The position numbers were made by a program, and so were the translations under genes. A stretch of 64,000 bases of DNA, from positions 620,001 to 684,000 of the forward strand of contig NZ_PTJC01000005.1 of NCBI RefSeq assembly GCF_002934605.1, given 5' to 3'. Numbering within the stretch: position 1 is the first letter of the stretch; each line of letters starts with the position of its first letter. Shown piece by piece: positions 43,759-52,331 of this stretch. Below the pieces are notes generated by a model. That model made no database searches. It was not told the origin of the DNA and saw only the letters and a program-made list of their open reading frames with translations. The DNA comes from Neolewinella xylanilytica. Lineage in GTDB: Bacteria; Bacteroidota; Bacteroidia; Chitinophagales; Saprospiraceae.

Positions 43759-44309
43759 AGCAGCAGGGACGCATAAATAGTTAGCCGCTCGCTAATACGG
43801 AGCGGCTTGCCGTCCTCGGCAAATTTTTCCCGCAGCTCCTTGCGGGCCCGGCTGATGCGGGTTTTCACCGCCCCCGGCGTGGATTGCTGGATATCCGCGA
43901 CTTCGCGAATCGACCAGCCACTTACCGCCGTGAGCAGGAGGGCCTCTTTGCTTTGCTCGGGAAGTAGGTCAATGGCCCGCAGCAGATAGTGTAAATCCAG
44001 CGCCAGCTCCGGTTGGGCGGGCAGGCGGTCGCTTAAGTGCCGCCGCCGCTCCTGCAGGTAACGTTGCTGTACGCGCGCCGAGCGGAGTTGATTCCTTACC
44101 CGGTGGTTTACGATCCCGATCATATAAGCGAGCAGCCGGTCTTTATCCTCCAGGCGATTCCATTGCTCCAGGGCACTCAGGACAGCATCCTGTGCAATGT
44201 CTTCGGCGGAGGCCAGGCCAAAGGTCTGGCTGGCGCAGTATTTCATAAAGCGGTCGTGGAATGGCGCGTACCAGTCCATGAATTCGGCGGAGGGCGATGC
44301 AGCGGTCAT
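43755..44309 (-). CDS. ECF-type RNA polymerase sigma factor
   Basis: A 184-residue sigma factor from the ATG at 44309 (MTAASPSAEFMDWYAPFH); a longer frame starting with TTG is rejected. Region 2: FASAEDIAQDAVLSALEQW-like core (GLASAEDIAQDAVLSALEQ) and GIVNHRVRNQLRSARVQQR; region 4: AVSGWSIREVADIQQSTPGA and the recognition helix VKTRISRARKELREKF. TATATTGG at 44328-44321 resembles a -7 element and would give a very short leader. It overlaps a 53-residue gene by four bases. No anti-sigma factor of normal size is next to it. Confidence 0.9.
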   Translation of the reverse strand: MTAASPSAEFMDWYAPFHDRFMKYCASQTFGLASAEDIAQDAVLSALEQWNRLEDKDRLLAYMIGIVNHRVRNQLRSARVQQRYLQERRRHLSDRLPAQPELALDLHYLLRAIDLLPEQSKEALLLTAVSGWSIREVADIQQSTPGAVKTRISRARKELREKFAEDGKPLRISERLTIYASLLL

Positions 44310-44483
44310 GGTCTCTGTTTCCAATATAGTAACGGAACGGAGCAAAAGGTTACACGTCTCCGGCAAGCGAAAGGAAATAGTATAGGATAAAAGGTAGCCA
44401 GCCTACCTTTTCAGGGCCTGCACGTTAGTACAGACAAGCTACTCCGGATTGGGGGAGAATTGTCATCCAGGATTACGGATACC

Positions 44484-46637
44484 ATGCCAAAGATTCCGCT
44501 GTTCGAGCAACTAGGAAAACGCTCCACCGCGCTGCTGAAGGACCACGCCTTCGGGCGGGGCATCCTGATGGTCCTGGCCATCGTGGTGGCTATTGTGGTG
44601 GTTTCCCACTTCTTCCCGCTGTCGACTGCGGTTAGCACCGCACTGGGAATCTTTCTGGTGTCGATCTGTGACCTCCCTGGAAACAGAGCCGCGCACGTTG
44701 CCAATCAGGTTGTCGGTTTGCTCCTGGCCGTCACCAACGTCGTCCTGATTCAGTTCACGCTGGATATTCCCTATTTAAATTTGCTGGTGCTGCCCGCACT
44801 CGCTTTTGCATCCGCGTACCTATCCGTACTCGGAAAACGGGCCAGCCTGGTTAGTTTCAGCGGATTGCTGGCGCTCGTTCTGGCGTATGCTTTCCCCCAA
44901 ACGGGTTGGCAAATCTTACGCACGGCTTTGGCGATTGCGGCCGGCGGCGTATGGTTCATCCTGCTCAACCTCCTCTTTCATCCCCTTCGCTACCGGCAGT
45001 ACCGGATCGGGCTATTGAATGATTTACTTCGGCTGACCGCTAATTATCTGGCTCTGAAAGGGGCGCAACTCCGTTCCGATACCACGGATGAGCAGTGGCC
45101 GCCTCTTATCCGGGTGCACAACCAGATCAGTGAGAATCGAAAGGAACTGGCGGATTATTTCTACGCCACGAATCCCGATAGCGTAGCGCGCAGAGGGGAA
45201 AGCCACGAGGGGGTGCTCTTTATCGAGTTGGTCGAGCTGATCGAGCTGGCCGCGGCGGTTCCCCTACGCAGGGCGGTGGGGCGACGTTCGGCGGCGGTGC
45301 TATCCGTGGCAGACATCCTGGACGAGGTGAAAGATGCCCTCATCTGCGTAGCCGATAAGTCAAGTAACTTCCGTACCGCGCAGCCGGAGCAGCTTCGCCG
45401 GCGCTTGCTTTCGCTCGTCCCGGAAGCGGACGAGGAACCCACGGACGACCGGAATGAATTTCATCACTACCTCGGGATCCTGATCGCCAACATCGACAGG
45501 CAGCTCGATAAGTTGGAAAATATACAAGCCCTAGGAGAACGTGAAATGCAAGCGGATGCCCTGGTTTTCGAACCGGACGCTTACGAGCGGCTACGCCCGA
45601 AAATCAACTGGCGCGGCTTGCAGGATAGCTTTACCACCGAAGATGCCGTGTTTCGCCATTCGCTCCGTCTGGCCGCTGTCGTAACGCTGGGGTACCTGGT
45701 GGGGCAGGTTCTTGGGGTACAGAACGCTTACTGGATCATGCTCACGGTCGTGGTTATTCTACGTCCCAGTTACGTTCAGAGTAAGGATCGGTCGCTGGAA
45801 CGTACCATCGGTACGCTTATCGGCGCTGCATTGGCCGCTTCCGTGGTATTTCTGACCGATAGCTACCTGGTCTACGGGATCATCGCCGCGGTGGCGCTTC
45901 CGTTTATGTTCGTCTACCTGAATAAGGATTACCGGATTGCCGCCCTCTTCGTGACCCTGAACCTGGTATTCGTGTATGCCATGCTCCACCCGAGTGCCTA
46001 TACCGTTATCGCCTACCGGATCGTCGATACGGTCATCGGGGCCGTGCTGGCCTGGTTGGCCAGTCGGTTTCTTTGGCCCGCCTGGGAACGCGGCGGGATC
46101 ACCGCCCTGCTCGGCAGTGCGTTGCTGAACATACGAGCATACCTGCAGCAGGAATCCGCACTCTTTCGTGCGGGGAAGTCGGACGGCCTCGAATACCGCC
46201 TTGCCCGGAGGGAGGCATTCGTCAGTCTGGGTGAGTTAGATGCGACCTACGAGCGGGTGCTGCGCGAGCCCGGGGGCGGGGCCCGGCAGAGCGATCGTAT
46301 GTCCGATATCGTCACCGACCTTCACCGGATCCTTTCCGTGGTCGCCCATATCGGGACCCTGCTTCGGTATACCGCACCCAGCCTCGACCAGGGGTATGTC
46401 AATACGCTGATCCAGGAGCTCACCACGGAGCTGACCCATTGCTATCGATTGGCGATCAACGAGAGCGCATACGTTGCCCCGCCGCCCGAAGCGCACGCCG
46501 ACGAACTGGCACAGTTCAGGGACGCGCGCCAGCGGGAAACCCACTTAACTTTGGTACTGGAATACGAATACCTGCGGCAACTAACCACGCGCTTACAAGC
46601 CCACCTGCAATCGGGAATGTCGGGGGCCGTTCCCTGA
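44484..46637 (+). CDS. FUSC/YccS-family membrane protein
   Basis: A 717-residue protein from the ATG at 44484; the frame is open earlier only with a TTG. Two blocks of hydrophobic helices (about 30-165 and 395-520) flank a large soluble domain (170-390), and a C-terminal soluble region follows. The second block (YWIMLTVVVILRPSYVQSKD, RTIGTLIGAALAASVVF) matches the fusaric acid resistance/YccS family (FUSC). Members are proposed efflux or aromatic-acid transporters; the substrate here is unknown. It is divergent from the ECF sigma factor. Confidence 0.87.
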   Translation: MPKIPLFEQLGKRSTALLKDHAFGRGILMVLAIVVAIVVVSHFFPLSTAVSTALGIFLVSICDLPGNRAAHVANQVVGLLLAVTNVVLIQFTLDIPYLNLLVLPALAFASAYLSVLGKRASLVSFSGLLALVLAYAFPQTGWQILRTALAIAAGGVWFILLNLLFHPLRYRQYRIGLLNDLLRLTANYLALKGAQLRSDTTDEQWPPLIRVHNQISENRKELADYFYATNPDSVARRGESHEGVLFIELVELIELAAAVPLRRAVGRRSAAVLSVADILDEVKDALICVADKSSNFRTAQPEQLRRRLLSLVPEADEEPTDDRNEFHHYLGILIANIDRQLDKLENIQALGEREMQADALVFEPDAYERLRPKINWRGLQDSFTTEDAVFRHSLRLAAVVTLGYLVGQVLGVQNAYWIMLTVVVILRPSYVQSKDRSLERTIGTLIGAALAASVVFLTDSYLVYGIIAAVALPFMFVYLNKDYRIAALFVTLNLVFVYAMLHPSAYTVIAYRIVDTVIGAVLAWLASRFLWPAWERGGITALLGSALLNIRAYLQQESALFRAGKSDGLEYRLARREAFVSLGELDATYERVLREPGGGARQSDRMSDIVTDLHRILSVVAHIGTLLRYTAPSLDQGYVNTLIQELTTELTHCYRLAINESAYVAPPPEAHADELAQFRDARQRETHLTLVLEYEYLRQLTTRLQAHLQSGMSGAVP

Positions 46638-46688
46638 CCGAAATAAATCGCTCGGAATGCGCTTTCCGCGCTGGATTCCCCGCAATGA

Positions 46689-46722
46689 TTTGGGTAGAAA
46701 TGCAAGCCATCCCCTATCTTTG
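46689..46722 (+). promoter_or_regulatory. Promoter of tRNA-Pro
   Basis: TTTG at 46689-46692 and TATCTTTG at 46715-46722 are close to the Bacteroidota -33/-7 consensus with a 22-bp spacer. The tRNA begins 13 bp later, the same distance as for tRNA-Ser. Confidence 0.7.
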
Positions 46723-46735
46723 CCGCCCTCAAGCG

Positions 46736-46812
46736 CGGGATGTAGCGCAGCCCGGTAGCGCGCGTCGTTCGGGACGACGAGGCCGCTGGTTCGAATCCAG
46801 TCATCCCGACCA
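46736..46812 (+). tRNA. tRNA-Pro (anticodon CGG)
   Basis: A 77-nt tRNA: acceptor CGGGATG/CATCCCG, D-arm GCGCAGCCCGGTAGCGC, anticodon stem CGTCG/CGACG with loop TTCGGGA (anticodon CGG, codon CCG), T-arm CTGGTTCGAATCCAG, discriminator A, and an encoded CCA end (46810-46812). Confidence 0.96.
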
Positions 46813-46953
46813 AAGACGATGGAGCCAGTACGCGTAGCGTGCTGGCTCTTGTCGTAGGGAGGAGCGGGGAAGACGAAGCGCAGCGCAGTTTACCCCCTCC
46901 CCCTACGACAAGCGCCCCGCCCGGAAGGGCGGGTAGGCGCGATGGTCTTTGGT
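46809..46953 (+). ncRNA. Three-arm structured element abutting tRNA-Pro
   Basis: ACCAAAGAC (46809-46817), which includes the tRNA's own ACCA end, pairs with GTCTTTGGT (46945-46953). Inside lie three arms: GAGCCAGTACGC/GCGTGCTGGCTC (46822-46848), a long arm TTGTCGTAGGG/CCCTACGACAA (46849-46911) extended inward by GGAG/CTCC and GGGG/CCCC, and GCGC plus CCCGCCC/GGGCGGG with a GGAA loop (46912-46940). The architecture parallels the element after tRNA-Ser. Function unknown. Confidence 0.55.
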
Positions 46954-47067
46954 GCCCCACCCGGACCTAAGCGTCCGGAATCGGGTCATGCTTTCCGCGG
47001 CCACTACCGCTATCCTGGGACCGAATGGACCATAAGAACCGACTTGCACGCCGTTCATTGGACCTCA

Positions 47068-47087
47068 TTTCTCCCGCGCCCCGCCGC
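47068..47087. repeat. Dispersed GCGGCGGGGCGC repeat, copy 4
   Basis: On the minus strand GCGGCGGGGCGCGGGAGAAA, ending next to the stop of the SLC13 gene. Confidence 0.5.
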
Positions 47088-47088
47088 C

Positions 47089-48888
47089 CTAAACCAATCC
47101 GAAAAGAAAAGGAACCGCCAGGGTAGTCACCACCCAGAAGATGAGGCTCAGCGGCGCGCCAATGCGGGTAAAGTCGAGGAAGCGATAGCGGCCGGCACTG
47201 TACACCATGGCGTTCGTCTGGTAGCCGACGGGGGTCATGAAGCTGGCGGAAGCCCCCACGGCCACCGTCACCAGCAGGGGCAACGGATCGATGCCCACCT
47301 GTTCGGCCGCCGCAATGGCCACCGGTGCCAGCAACGCGGCGGTGGCGTTGTTGCTCATCACCTCGGTCAGGAGGTTGGTGGCCAGGTACAGGGCCGCGAC
47401 CAGGGCAAAGGGGCCCCACTGGTAGATATTGCCGGTAAGCAGGGACGCAATCGCGTCGTCCAATCCGCTGTTACTCATGGCCCGGCCCAGGCTCAGGGCT
47501 CCGGCCAGCAGGAAGACGATTTTCCAGTCGATCGACTCGTACGCCTCGTTCATGTTCACCGCTTTACCGAGGACGAGGACGCAGACCCCCATCAGGGCGG
47601 CGATGCTAATCGGTAGCAGCCCGGTGGTCGCCAGCGCGATAACGGCCAGGATCAGCGCGCTTACGAAGTAGAACCGGCCGCGGTTGAAATCCGTGATGGC
47701 ATCGCTCGACAGGAGGATGAAGGGGCTGTCCTGCTGCTGTTCGATGTGCTGCAACTCCGAGAGATAGTGGCTCTTCACCTCCGCGAGGATCACGTCGCCC
47801 GGGGTGAGGGGCAGGCGGTACAAATGTTCGTGGAGGGTTTCCTCCCGCTGCCGGATCGCCAGTGGTACCGCCCGGAAGCTGCGACGGAAGTCCACCTCCC
47901 GCAGGTTTTTGCCGACAAATTCGGAGTTGGGGGTCACCACCATTTCCACCAGGCTGCTGTTGTCGCGCTCCAGCCCCGTGCCCATTACCTGCACGCTGCC
48001 GGTGTTATCGACCAGTCGGACCCAGTCTTTCAGGTTCAGGATTTTCTTCCGGTCGCAGCGCACCTTCAGGGTGTCGCCCTTCACGAGGCTGAAGTCGCCG
48101 GGCGGGAGCAGGAAGCTCTGTTCGCCCCGGCGCACCTCCATGATGTCCATTTCGAGCTCCCGTACCAACGGGGAATCCATAATGCGTTTGCCGGCCAGAT
48201 CGGGATGGTCGAGGATGACGATCTCCGCGAGGTAATCGTGGAGGGCGAATTTTTCTTCCAGGCTGTCATCACCCGAGCGATTGGGCAGCAGCCGGGGACC
48301 GAGGTAAGTCAGGTAAATCGCCCCGATGCCCAGCAGCACCAGCCCGATGGGCGTAATGGTGAACATATCGAAGCCCTCGAGCCCGTGGGTGATCGCCACG
48401 CCGCTCACGAGGATATTCGTGGAGGTACCGATCAGCGTACAGATGCCCCCGAAAATGCTCGCAAAGGAAAGGGGAATAAGCAGCTTGGACGCCTTAATCT
48501 TCGCCGTGGCGGCGATCCGGGTCACCACGGGAATGAATACCGCCACCACCGGGGTATTATTAATAAAGGCTGACGCGAAGGCTACCGTCAGGATGAGCAG
48601 GAACATCGCCTTCTTCGGCCTCCGCCGGAACCGGGCCGACATGGAGCCCGCCACCTGTTGCAATGCCCCGGTCTTCAGTAGGGCGGCCGACAGCACGAAC
48701 ATGAAGGCCACCGTGAGGGTAGCGTCGTTGCTGAAGCCGGCCAAACCTTCCTGGGGGGTGATGACCCCGCCGACCACCAGCGCCACCACGATGAGCATGG
48801 CGATGAGGTCTACGGACAGCCACTCGGTAACGAACAGGATGACCGCCCCTAGGGCTACCAGTAATGTGACAACGGCCGGCGTGAGCAT
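47089..48888 (-). CDS. SLC13/DASS-family permease with RCK_C domains
   Basis: A 599-residue inner-membrane protein. N-terminal helices (1-200) and C-terminal helices (400-599) form the two halves of a DASS/SLC13 transporter; motifs include FVLSAALLKTGALQQV, AFINNTPVVAVFIPV and TSTNILVSG in the first half and LTEVMSNNATAALLAPVA plus ASASFMTPVGYQTNAMVY in the second. Residues 210-375 carry two TrkA-C (RCK_C) regulatory domains in the cytoplasm. Such proteins move sulfate, dicarboxylates or related anions with sodium. The substrate is unresolved. Confidence 0.92.
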   Translation of the reverse strand: MLTPAVVTLLVALGAVILFVTEWLSVDLIAMLIVVALVVGGVITPQEGLAGFSNDATLTVAFMFVLSAALLKTGALQQVAGSMSARFRRRPKKAMFLLILTVAFASAFINNTPVVAVFIPVVTRIAATAKIKASKLLIPLSFASIFGGICTLIGTSTNILVSGVAITHGLEGFDMFTITPIGLVLLGIGAIYLTYLGPRLLPNRSGDDSLEEKFALHDYLAEIVILDHPDLAGKRIMDSPLVRELEMDIMEVRRGEQSFLLPPGDFSLVKGDTLKVRCDRKKILNLKDWVRLVDNTGSVQVMGTGLERDNSSLVEMVVTPNSEFVGKNLREVDFRRSFRAVPLAIRQREETLHEHLYRLPLTPGDVILAEVKSHYLSELQHIEQQQDSPFILLSSDAITDFNRGRFYFVSALILAVIALATTGLLPISIAALMGVCVLVLGKAVNMNEAYESIDWKIVFLLAGALSLGRAMSNSGLDDAIASLLTGNIYQWGPFALVAALYLATNLLTEVMSNNATAALLAPVAIAAAEQVGIDPLPLLVTVAVGASASFMTPVGYQTNAMVYSAGRYRFLDFTRIGAPLSLIFWVVTTLAVPFLFGLV

Positions 48889-48923
48889 ACGAAGCCGCTA
48901 AGATAGGCGAAGTCGGCGCTTGC

Positions 48924-51599
48924 TTAGAACTGCTGGTAAATGTTCTTCAGGTCGGCGTTCGTCTCGGCGGCTTTAATGGCCTCCAGACTGGTGCCCATTT
49001 CCATGATCAGCTTGTTCAGATCACCGGTGTCGCCCAGTTCTTCCACTCCCTCCGATAGCGTATTGCGCAGGTCGCTGATGGCCTTGGTGGCGGCCAGGCG
49101 GCGCCAGGGGCTTTGCGACTGATTCAGCGCAATCTCCTTCAGGCGGGCCACTCCGGCGGTCTGTTCGGCCGCCTGCCCTTTCGCCAGCAGGGTCTGGTAG
49201 GCCGTGTACAGGTCGATGGCCTGGTAGTTGTCGGAGGTTTCCAGGCGGCTCTCGATGTAGGGCAGCTTGCTCAGGTCGCCAGACTCGCTGTAAATCCCGG
49301 CCAGCGCGGCACTGATGTCCTGGTTGTCGATCTCCTCAAGTGCCCCCGCTGCTTCCGAGGCCCCTTCGGGATCCGCGGCGACCAGCGCCTGCAAGCCGGC
49401 GGCTACTACGGAGTATGCTTCCGCTTCCAGCGCCTCGGTTGCGATTGGGGCTAGTTCGCCGTCCTCTATCTGGGTGAGCAGGCCGAGTGCCGTAGCCCGT
49501 ACCTGACTGCGGTCGTCGTTACGGGCAATTTCCCTTACGATCGCCAGCTGGGCTTCCGAAGGTTCCTCGAGGCTTTGCAGTGCAACTCCCCGGATGGCGT
49601 AAAAGGAATCCTGGAGCGCGGCGGTCAGAATTTCGTCCTTTAGCTCCGGCTCGCTACTCATTCCGGCTAGCTGACCGACGGCCACGTAGCGGTCCAGGAG
49701 GGCGGGAGCATACCGGTACTGGGCGGCCAGTTCTTCCGGCGTTTTCTGGAAGTCCGTTTCCGCCAGCAACTGGTGTTGGGGGTCGAAGACGACCACCTCC
49801 GGTTCCAAACCGGCCGGTAGGGTAAAGGTCTGGTCGCGCATGTCGATCAGGATGCGGTGGCGTTCGGCCGTTCCGTTGGTGTAGACATCCACGTCCACGG
49901 GGATGCGGAAGACGGCCGGTACGTTATTGTCGGTATCCTGGAGCTGCTCGACGCGTAGGGAGACGTTCCCGTCGGCGTAGTCGGAGGTGATGCGCAGTTG
50001 CGGGTGTCCGGCGCTGAGGTACCACTGGTCGAAAAACCAGCTCAGGTCCTCGCCGGTGGTGTCTTCGAAGGCCATGCGCAGCTCATCTACTTCCACGGCG
50101 GAGTATTCGTGGCGGTTCAAGTAGTACTGCAGGCTGGCGAAGAAGGCCTCGTCGCCGACGTAATGGCGCAGCATGTGCAGCACCGCGCCGCCCTTGTTGT
50201 AGCTGTGGGCGTCAAACATCTGCTCTTTGTCGTCGTAATCGTACCAGATCAGTTCGTGGGGCGGGCTGTTCTGCACCGAGCCGAAATATCCCTGCCATTC
50301 CTCCATCTGGTGGTAGTCGGCGGCGTCCTTACCGTGCTTTTTCTCCATCCAGAGGTACTCGCTGTAGTTGGCGAAGCCCTCGTTGAGCGTGAGGTTCGAC
50401 CAACTTTCGCAGGTAACCAGGTCGCCGAACCAGTGGTGGAACATCTCGTGGGCCACGATCTTTTCGTTCACGTCCACGTCGATGAGGTCGCGGTCGGTGC
50501 CGTTCATGAACTCACCGAAGATCACCGCCGTAGTGTTTTCCATGGCGCCGCTGACGTAGTCGCGCACGGCCACCTGGCTGTACTTCGGCCAGGGGTATTC
50601 CACGCCGGTGAGCTCGCTGAAGAAGGTGAGCATCTCGCGGGTGTAGGGGAAAATGGACGTCGCGTGATCGGCGAATTCCGGTTCCATATAGTAGTTGATG
50701 GGGATGCCGTTCCATTCCTCGTCTTCGACGATCTCGAAGTCACCCACCACCAGCGCAAAGAGGTAGGGGGCGTGGGGCAGGTCCATCTTCCAGTAGTCGG
50801 TGCGTTTGCCGTCGCCGGCGGGCTCGGAACTGACCAGGGTACCGTTAGAGAGGGTTTCATACTGGTCGTCGACGGTCACGTAGAGTTCCTGGGTGGTCCG
50901 CTCGTTCGGCTTATCGATGGTGGGGAACCAGCGGCTGTTGTTTTCCGTCTCGCCCTGGGTCCAGATCTGGCGGGGCTTGTCGCCCTCCTCGCCGCGGGGG
51001 TTGATGAAGAAGAGTCCCTTGTCGGAGGTAATGGCACCACCCGCGGTACCGGTTTCGGCCGGCGTGGCGGTGTAGTCGAATACGACGGTATACTCCTGGC
51101 CGCGGGTGTAGGCCTTGTCGAGGGTGATGGTAACGTGCTCGCGGGCGTCATCGTAGGTGTACTCCAGCTCGGTACCGTCTTCCATGGTGATGGCGTTGAA
51201 GTTCAGGTTCTTGGCATCCAGGGTGAGCTCGTTGCTCGGCCGGAAGATGGGCTTTAACCGCAGGGTGGCCTTACCGATCACCTGCTCTTCCTCCCAGTCG
51301 AAGCTGACCTCCAGCTTGGTGTGCAGCAGATCGTGTACCCGCTCAAAAGCGATGGCGCGCGGAGGCAAGGTGTTGGGGATCTCCTCCGCCGCCGTACCGG
51401 CCATTTCCTCCTCGGTGATCACGCCGTTAGTGGCGGGGCTGACCGTCATGGTGTCCAGGTTCCGCATCTCGGTTTCCACGATGGCGGTGTCCTCCGCGGG
51501 CGGCGGTGGGGGGGTGGTAGCGGCGGTCTGGCGGGTGGTGTTACAGCTAATGGCCAGTAGCAGGGTTGCCAACAGGCCGGTCAGGGTCAATCGTTGCAT
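48924..51599 (-). CDS. M1-family metallopeptidase (aminopeptidase N-like) lipoprotein
   Basis: An 891-residue exported zinc peptidase from the ATG at 51599. The signal ends in a lipobox (LLAISC), then a Pro/Thr-rich linker. The M1 N-terminal domain spans about 65-290; the catalytic domain has the exopeptidase motif GAMENTTAV and the zinc site HEMFHHWFGD with the downstream Glu in LNEGFANYSEYLW (about 383-410). The C-terminal third (about 640-891) is a HEAT-like helical array. It removes N-terminal residues from peptides outside the inner membrane. It follows the SLC13 gene upstream on the same strand, but with no clear functional link. Confidence 0.94.
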   Translation of the reverse strand: MQRLTLTGLLATLLLAISCNTTRQTAATTPPPPPAEDTAIVETEMRNLDTMTVSPATNGVITEEEMAGTAAEEIPNTLPPRAIAFERVHDLLHTKLEVSFDWEEEQVIGKATLRLKPIFRPSNELTLDAKNLNFNAITMEDGTELEYTYDDAREHVTITLDKAYTRGQEYTVVFDYTATPAETGTAGGAITSDKGLFFINPRGEEGDKPRQIWTQGETENNSRWFPTIDKPNERTTQELYVTVDDQYETLSNGTLVSSEPAGDGKRTDYWKMDLPHAPYLFALVVGDFEIVEDEEWNGIPINYYMEPEFADHATSIFPYTREMLTFFSELTGVEYPWPKYSQVAVRDYVSGAMENTTAVIFGEFMNGTDRDLIDVDVNEKIVAHEMFHHWFGDLVTCESWSNLTLNEGFANYSEYLWMEKKHGKDAADYHQMEEWQGYFGSVQNSPPHELIWYDYDDKEQMFDAHSYNKGGAVLHMLRHYVGDEAFFASLQYYLNRHEYSAVEVDELRMAFEDTTGEDLSWFFDQWYLSAGHPQLRITSDYADGNVSLRVEQLQDTDNNVPAVFRIPVDVDVYTNGTAERHRILIDMRDQTFTLPAGLEPEVVVFDPQHQLLAETDFQKTPEELAAQYRYAPALLDRYVAVGQLAGMSSEPELKDEILTAALQDSFYAIRGVALQSLEEPSEAQLAIVREIARNDDRSQVRATALGLLTQIEDGELAPIATEALEAEAYSVVAAGLQALVAADPEGASEAAGALEEIDNQDISAALAGIYSESGDLSKLPYIESRLETSDNYQAIDLYTAYQTLLAKGQAAEQTAGVARLKEIALNQSQSPWRRLAATKAISDLRNTLSEGVEELGDTGDLNKLIMEMGTSLEAIKAAETNADLKNIYQQF

Positions 51600-51654
51600 C
51601 AACGGGCGTGGTTTAGCACACTAGGACAAGCAATTGCGGCAAAAGGTTGCTTTT

Positions 51655-51673
51655 GCGCCGGAGCGCGGGAGAA
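51655..51673. repeat. Dispersed GCGCCGGAGCGC repeat, copy 5
   Basis: GCGCCGGAGCGCGGGAGAA lies between the M1 peptidase start and the Spy-like terminator. Confidence 0.5.
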
Positions 51674-51697
51674 GAGAAAAGTCGCGGGACAAAAGAA

Positions 51698-51729
51698 ACC
51701 GCCGGACCGAATTGCTGCGGACCGGCGGT
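51698..51729 (-). terminator. Terminator of the Spy-like gene
   Basis: ACCGCCGG (51698-51705) and CCGGCGGT (51722-51729) pair; on the minus strand the stem is followed by TTCTTTTG. Confidence 0.75.
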
Positions 51730-51749
51730 CATACCAACAATGCTCAATC

Positions 51750-52160
51750 TTAGTTCCGGCCCCGGCGACCCTGGCCGCGACCGTCCCGCTCGCCGCGGCG
51801 CTCCTGCATCCGCTCCTTACGCTCGGCCTGCAGGGCCTCGAGTTTGGCGAACTGCTCGTCGGTGAGGACGGCCTTCATTTCGGTCAGGCGCTGGTCGTTG
51901 GCCGTTTTGAGGCTCGCGCGCATGGCTTCCCGCTCGGAGCGGAGTTCCTCGCGGGCTGTTTTCACTTCGGCGGCGAAGGATTCGTTGATGGCCCGGACGC
52001 GCTCGGTCTGCTCGGGGGTGAGTTCCAGGACGGTAGCCAGGCGCTCGGTCTGTTTTTCGATGCGCTCGGCGGGATCGCGGTCTTCACCGCGCTGGGCGCT
52101 GAGGACGCCGGTGGCCAGCACGAACAGCAGGGAGAACAGGATCGCTTTCGTAGTTTTCAT
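51750..52160 (-). CDS. Spy/CpxP-like periplasmic protein
   Basis: A 136-residue exported protein: signal peptide 1-22 (ending LSAQ), then a charged all-helical domain with LTPEQTERVRAINESFA and VLTDEQFAKLEALQAERKER, the paired LTxxQ-type motifs of the Spy/CpxP family. The C-terminus is Arg/Gly-rich. Family members are periplasmic chaperones or envelope stress sensors. It is divergent from the LytS/LytTR operon, which raises the possibility that the two-component system controls it. Confidence 0.8.
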   Translation of the reverse strand: MKTTKAILFSLLFVLATGVLSAQRGEDRDPAERIEKQTERLATVLELTPEQTERVRAINESFAAEVKTAREELRSEREAMRASLKTANDQRLTEMKAVLTDEQFAKLEALQAERKERMQERRGERDGRGQGRRGRN

Positions 52161-52250
52161 TAGGATCTGGTTTTGGATGATGAATAAGGCAGTCGCTCTC
52201 GGATGACTGGGCTACAAAGGTGGGCCCTTCGCCGCCCCGTGTCAAGTATA

Positions 52251-52283
52251 ATCAACGAACGGCCCGGTTCCATCAATGAACGG
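52251..52283 (+). promoter_or_regulatory. Direct repeats spaced 21 bp, candidate LytTR operator
   Basis: ATCAACGAACGG (52251-52262) and ATCAATGAACGG (52272-52283) lie two helical turns apart. Their complements CCGTTCGTT and CCGTTCATT approximate the LytTR half-site with its GTT core. The region also forms an inverted repeat ACGGCCCG/CGGGCCGT (52259-52288). It is 50-80 bp before lytS. Confidence 0.45.
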
Positions 52284-52331
52284 GCCGTCGCGCACTTTCA
52301 TCCCTGCCGCCGGTGGCCGACCTTTGTCTCC

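Larger units (their letters stand above)
46638..47088. other. Intergenic region with tRNA-Pro and its trailer
   Basis: Between the FUSC and SLC13 genes. Holds the tRNA-Pro promoter, the tRNA, the three-arm element, a small stem CCGGAC/GTCCGG (46961-46978) and a dispersed repeat at 47068-47087. No protein gene is supported. Confidence 0.6.

Noticed and set aside
49998-51257. Plus-strand frame (419 codons) opposite the M1 peptidase
   Set aside because: Low-complexity Val/Gly/His-rich shadow of a gene with intact zinc motifs.
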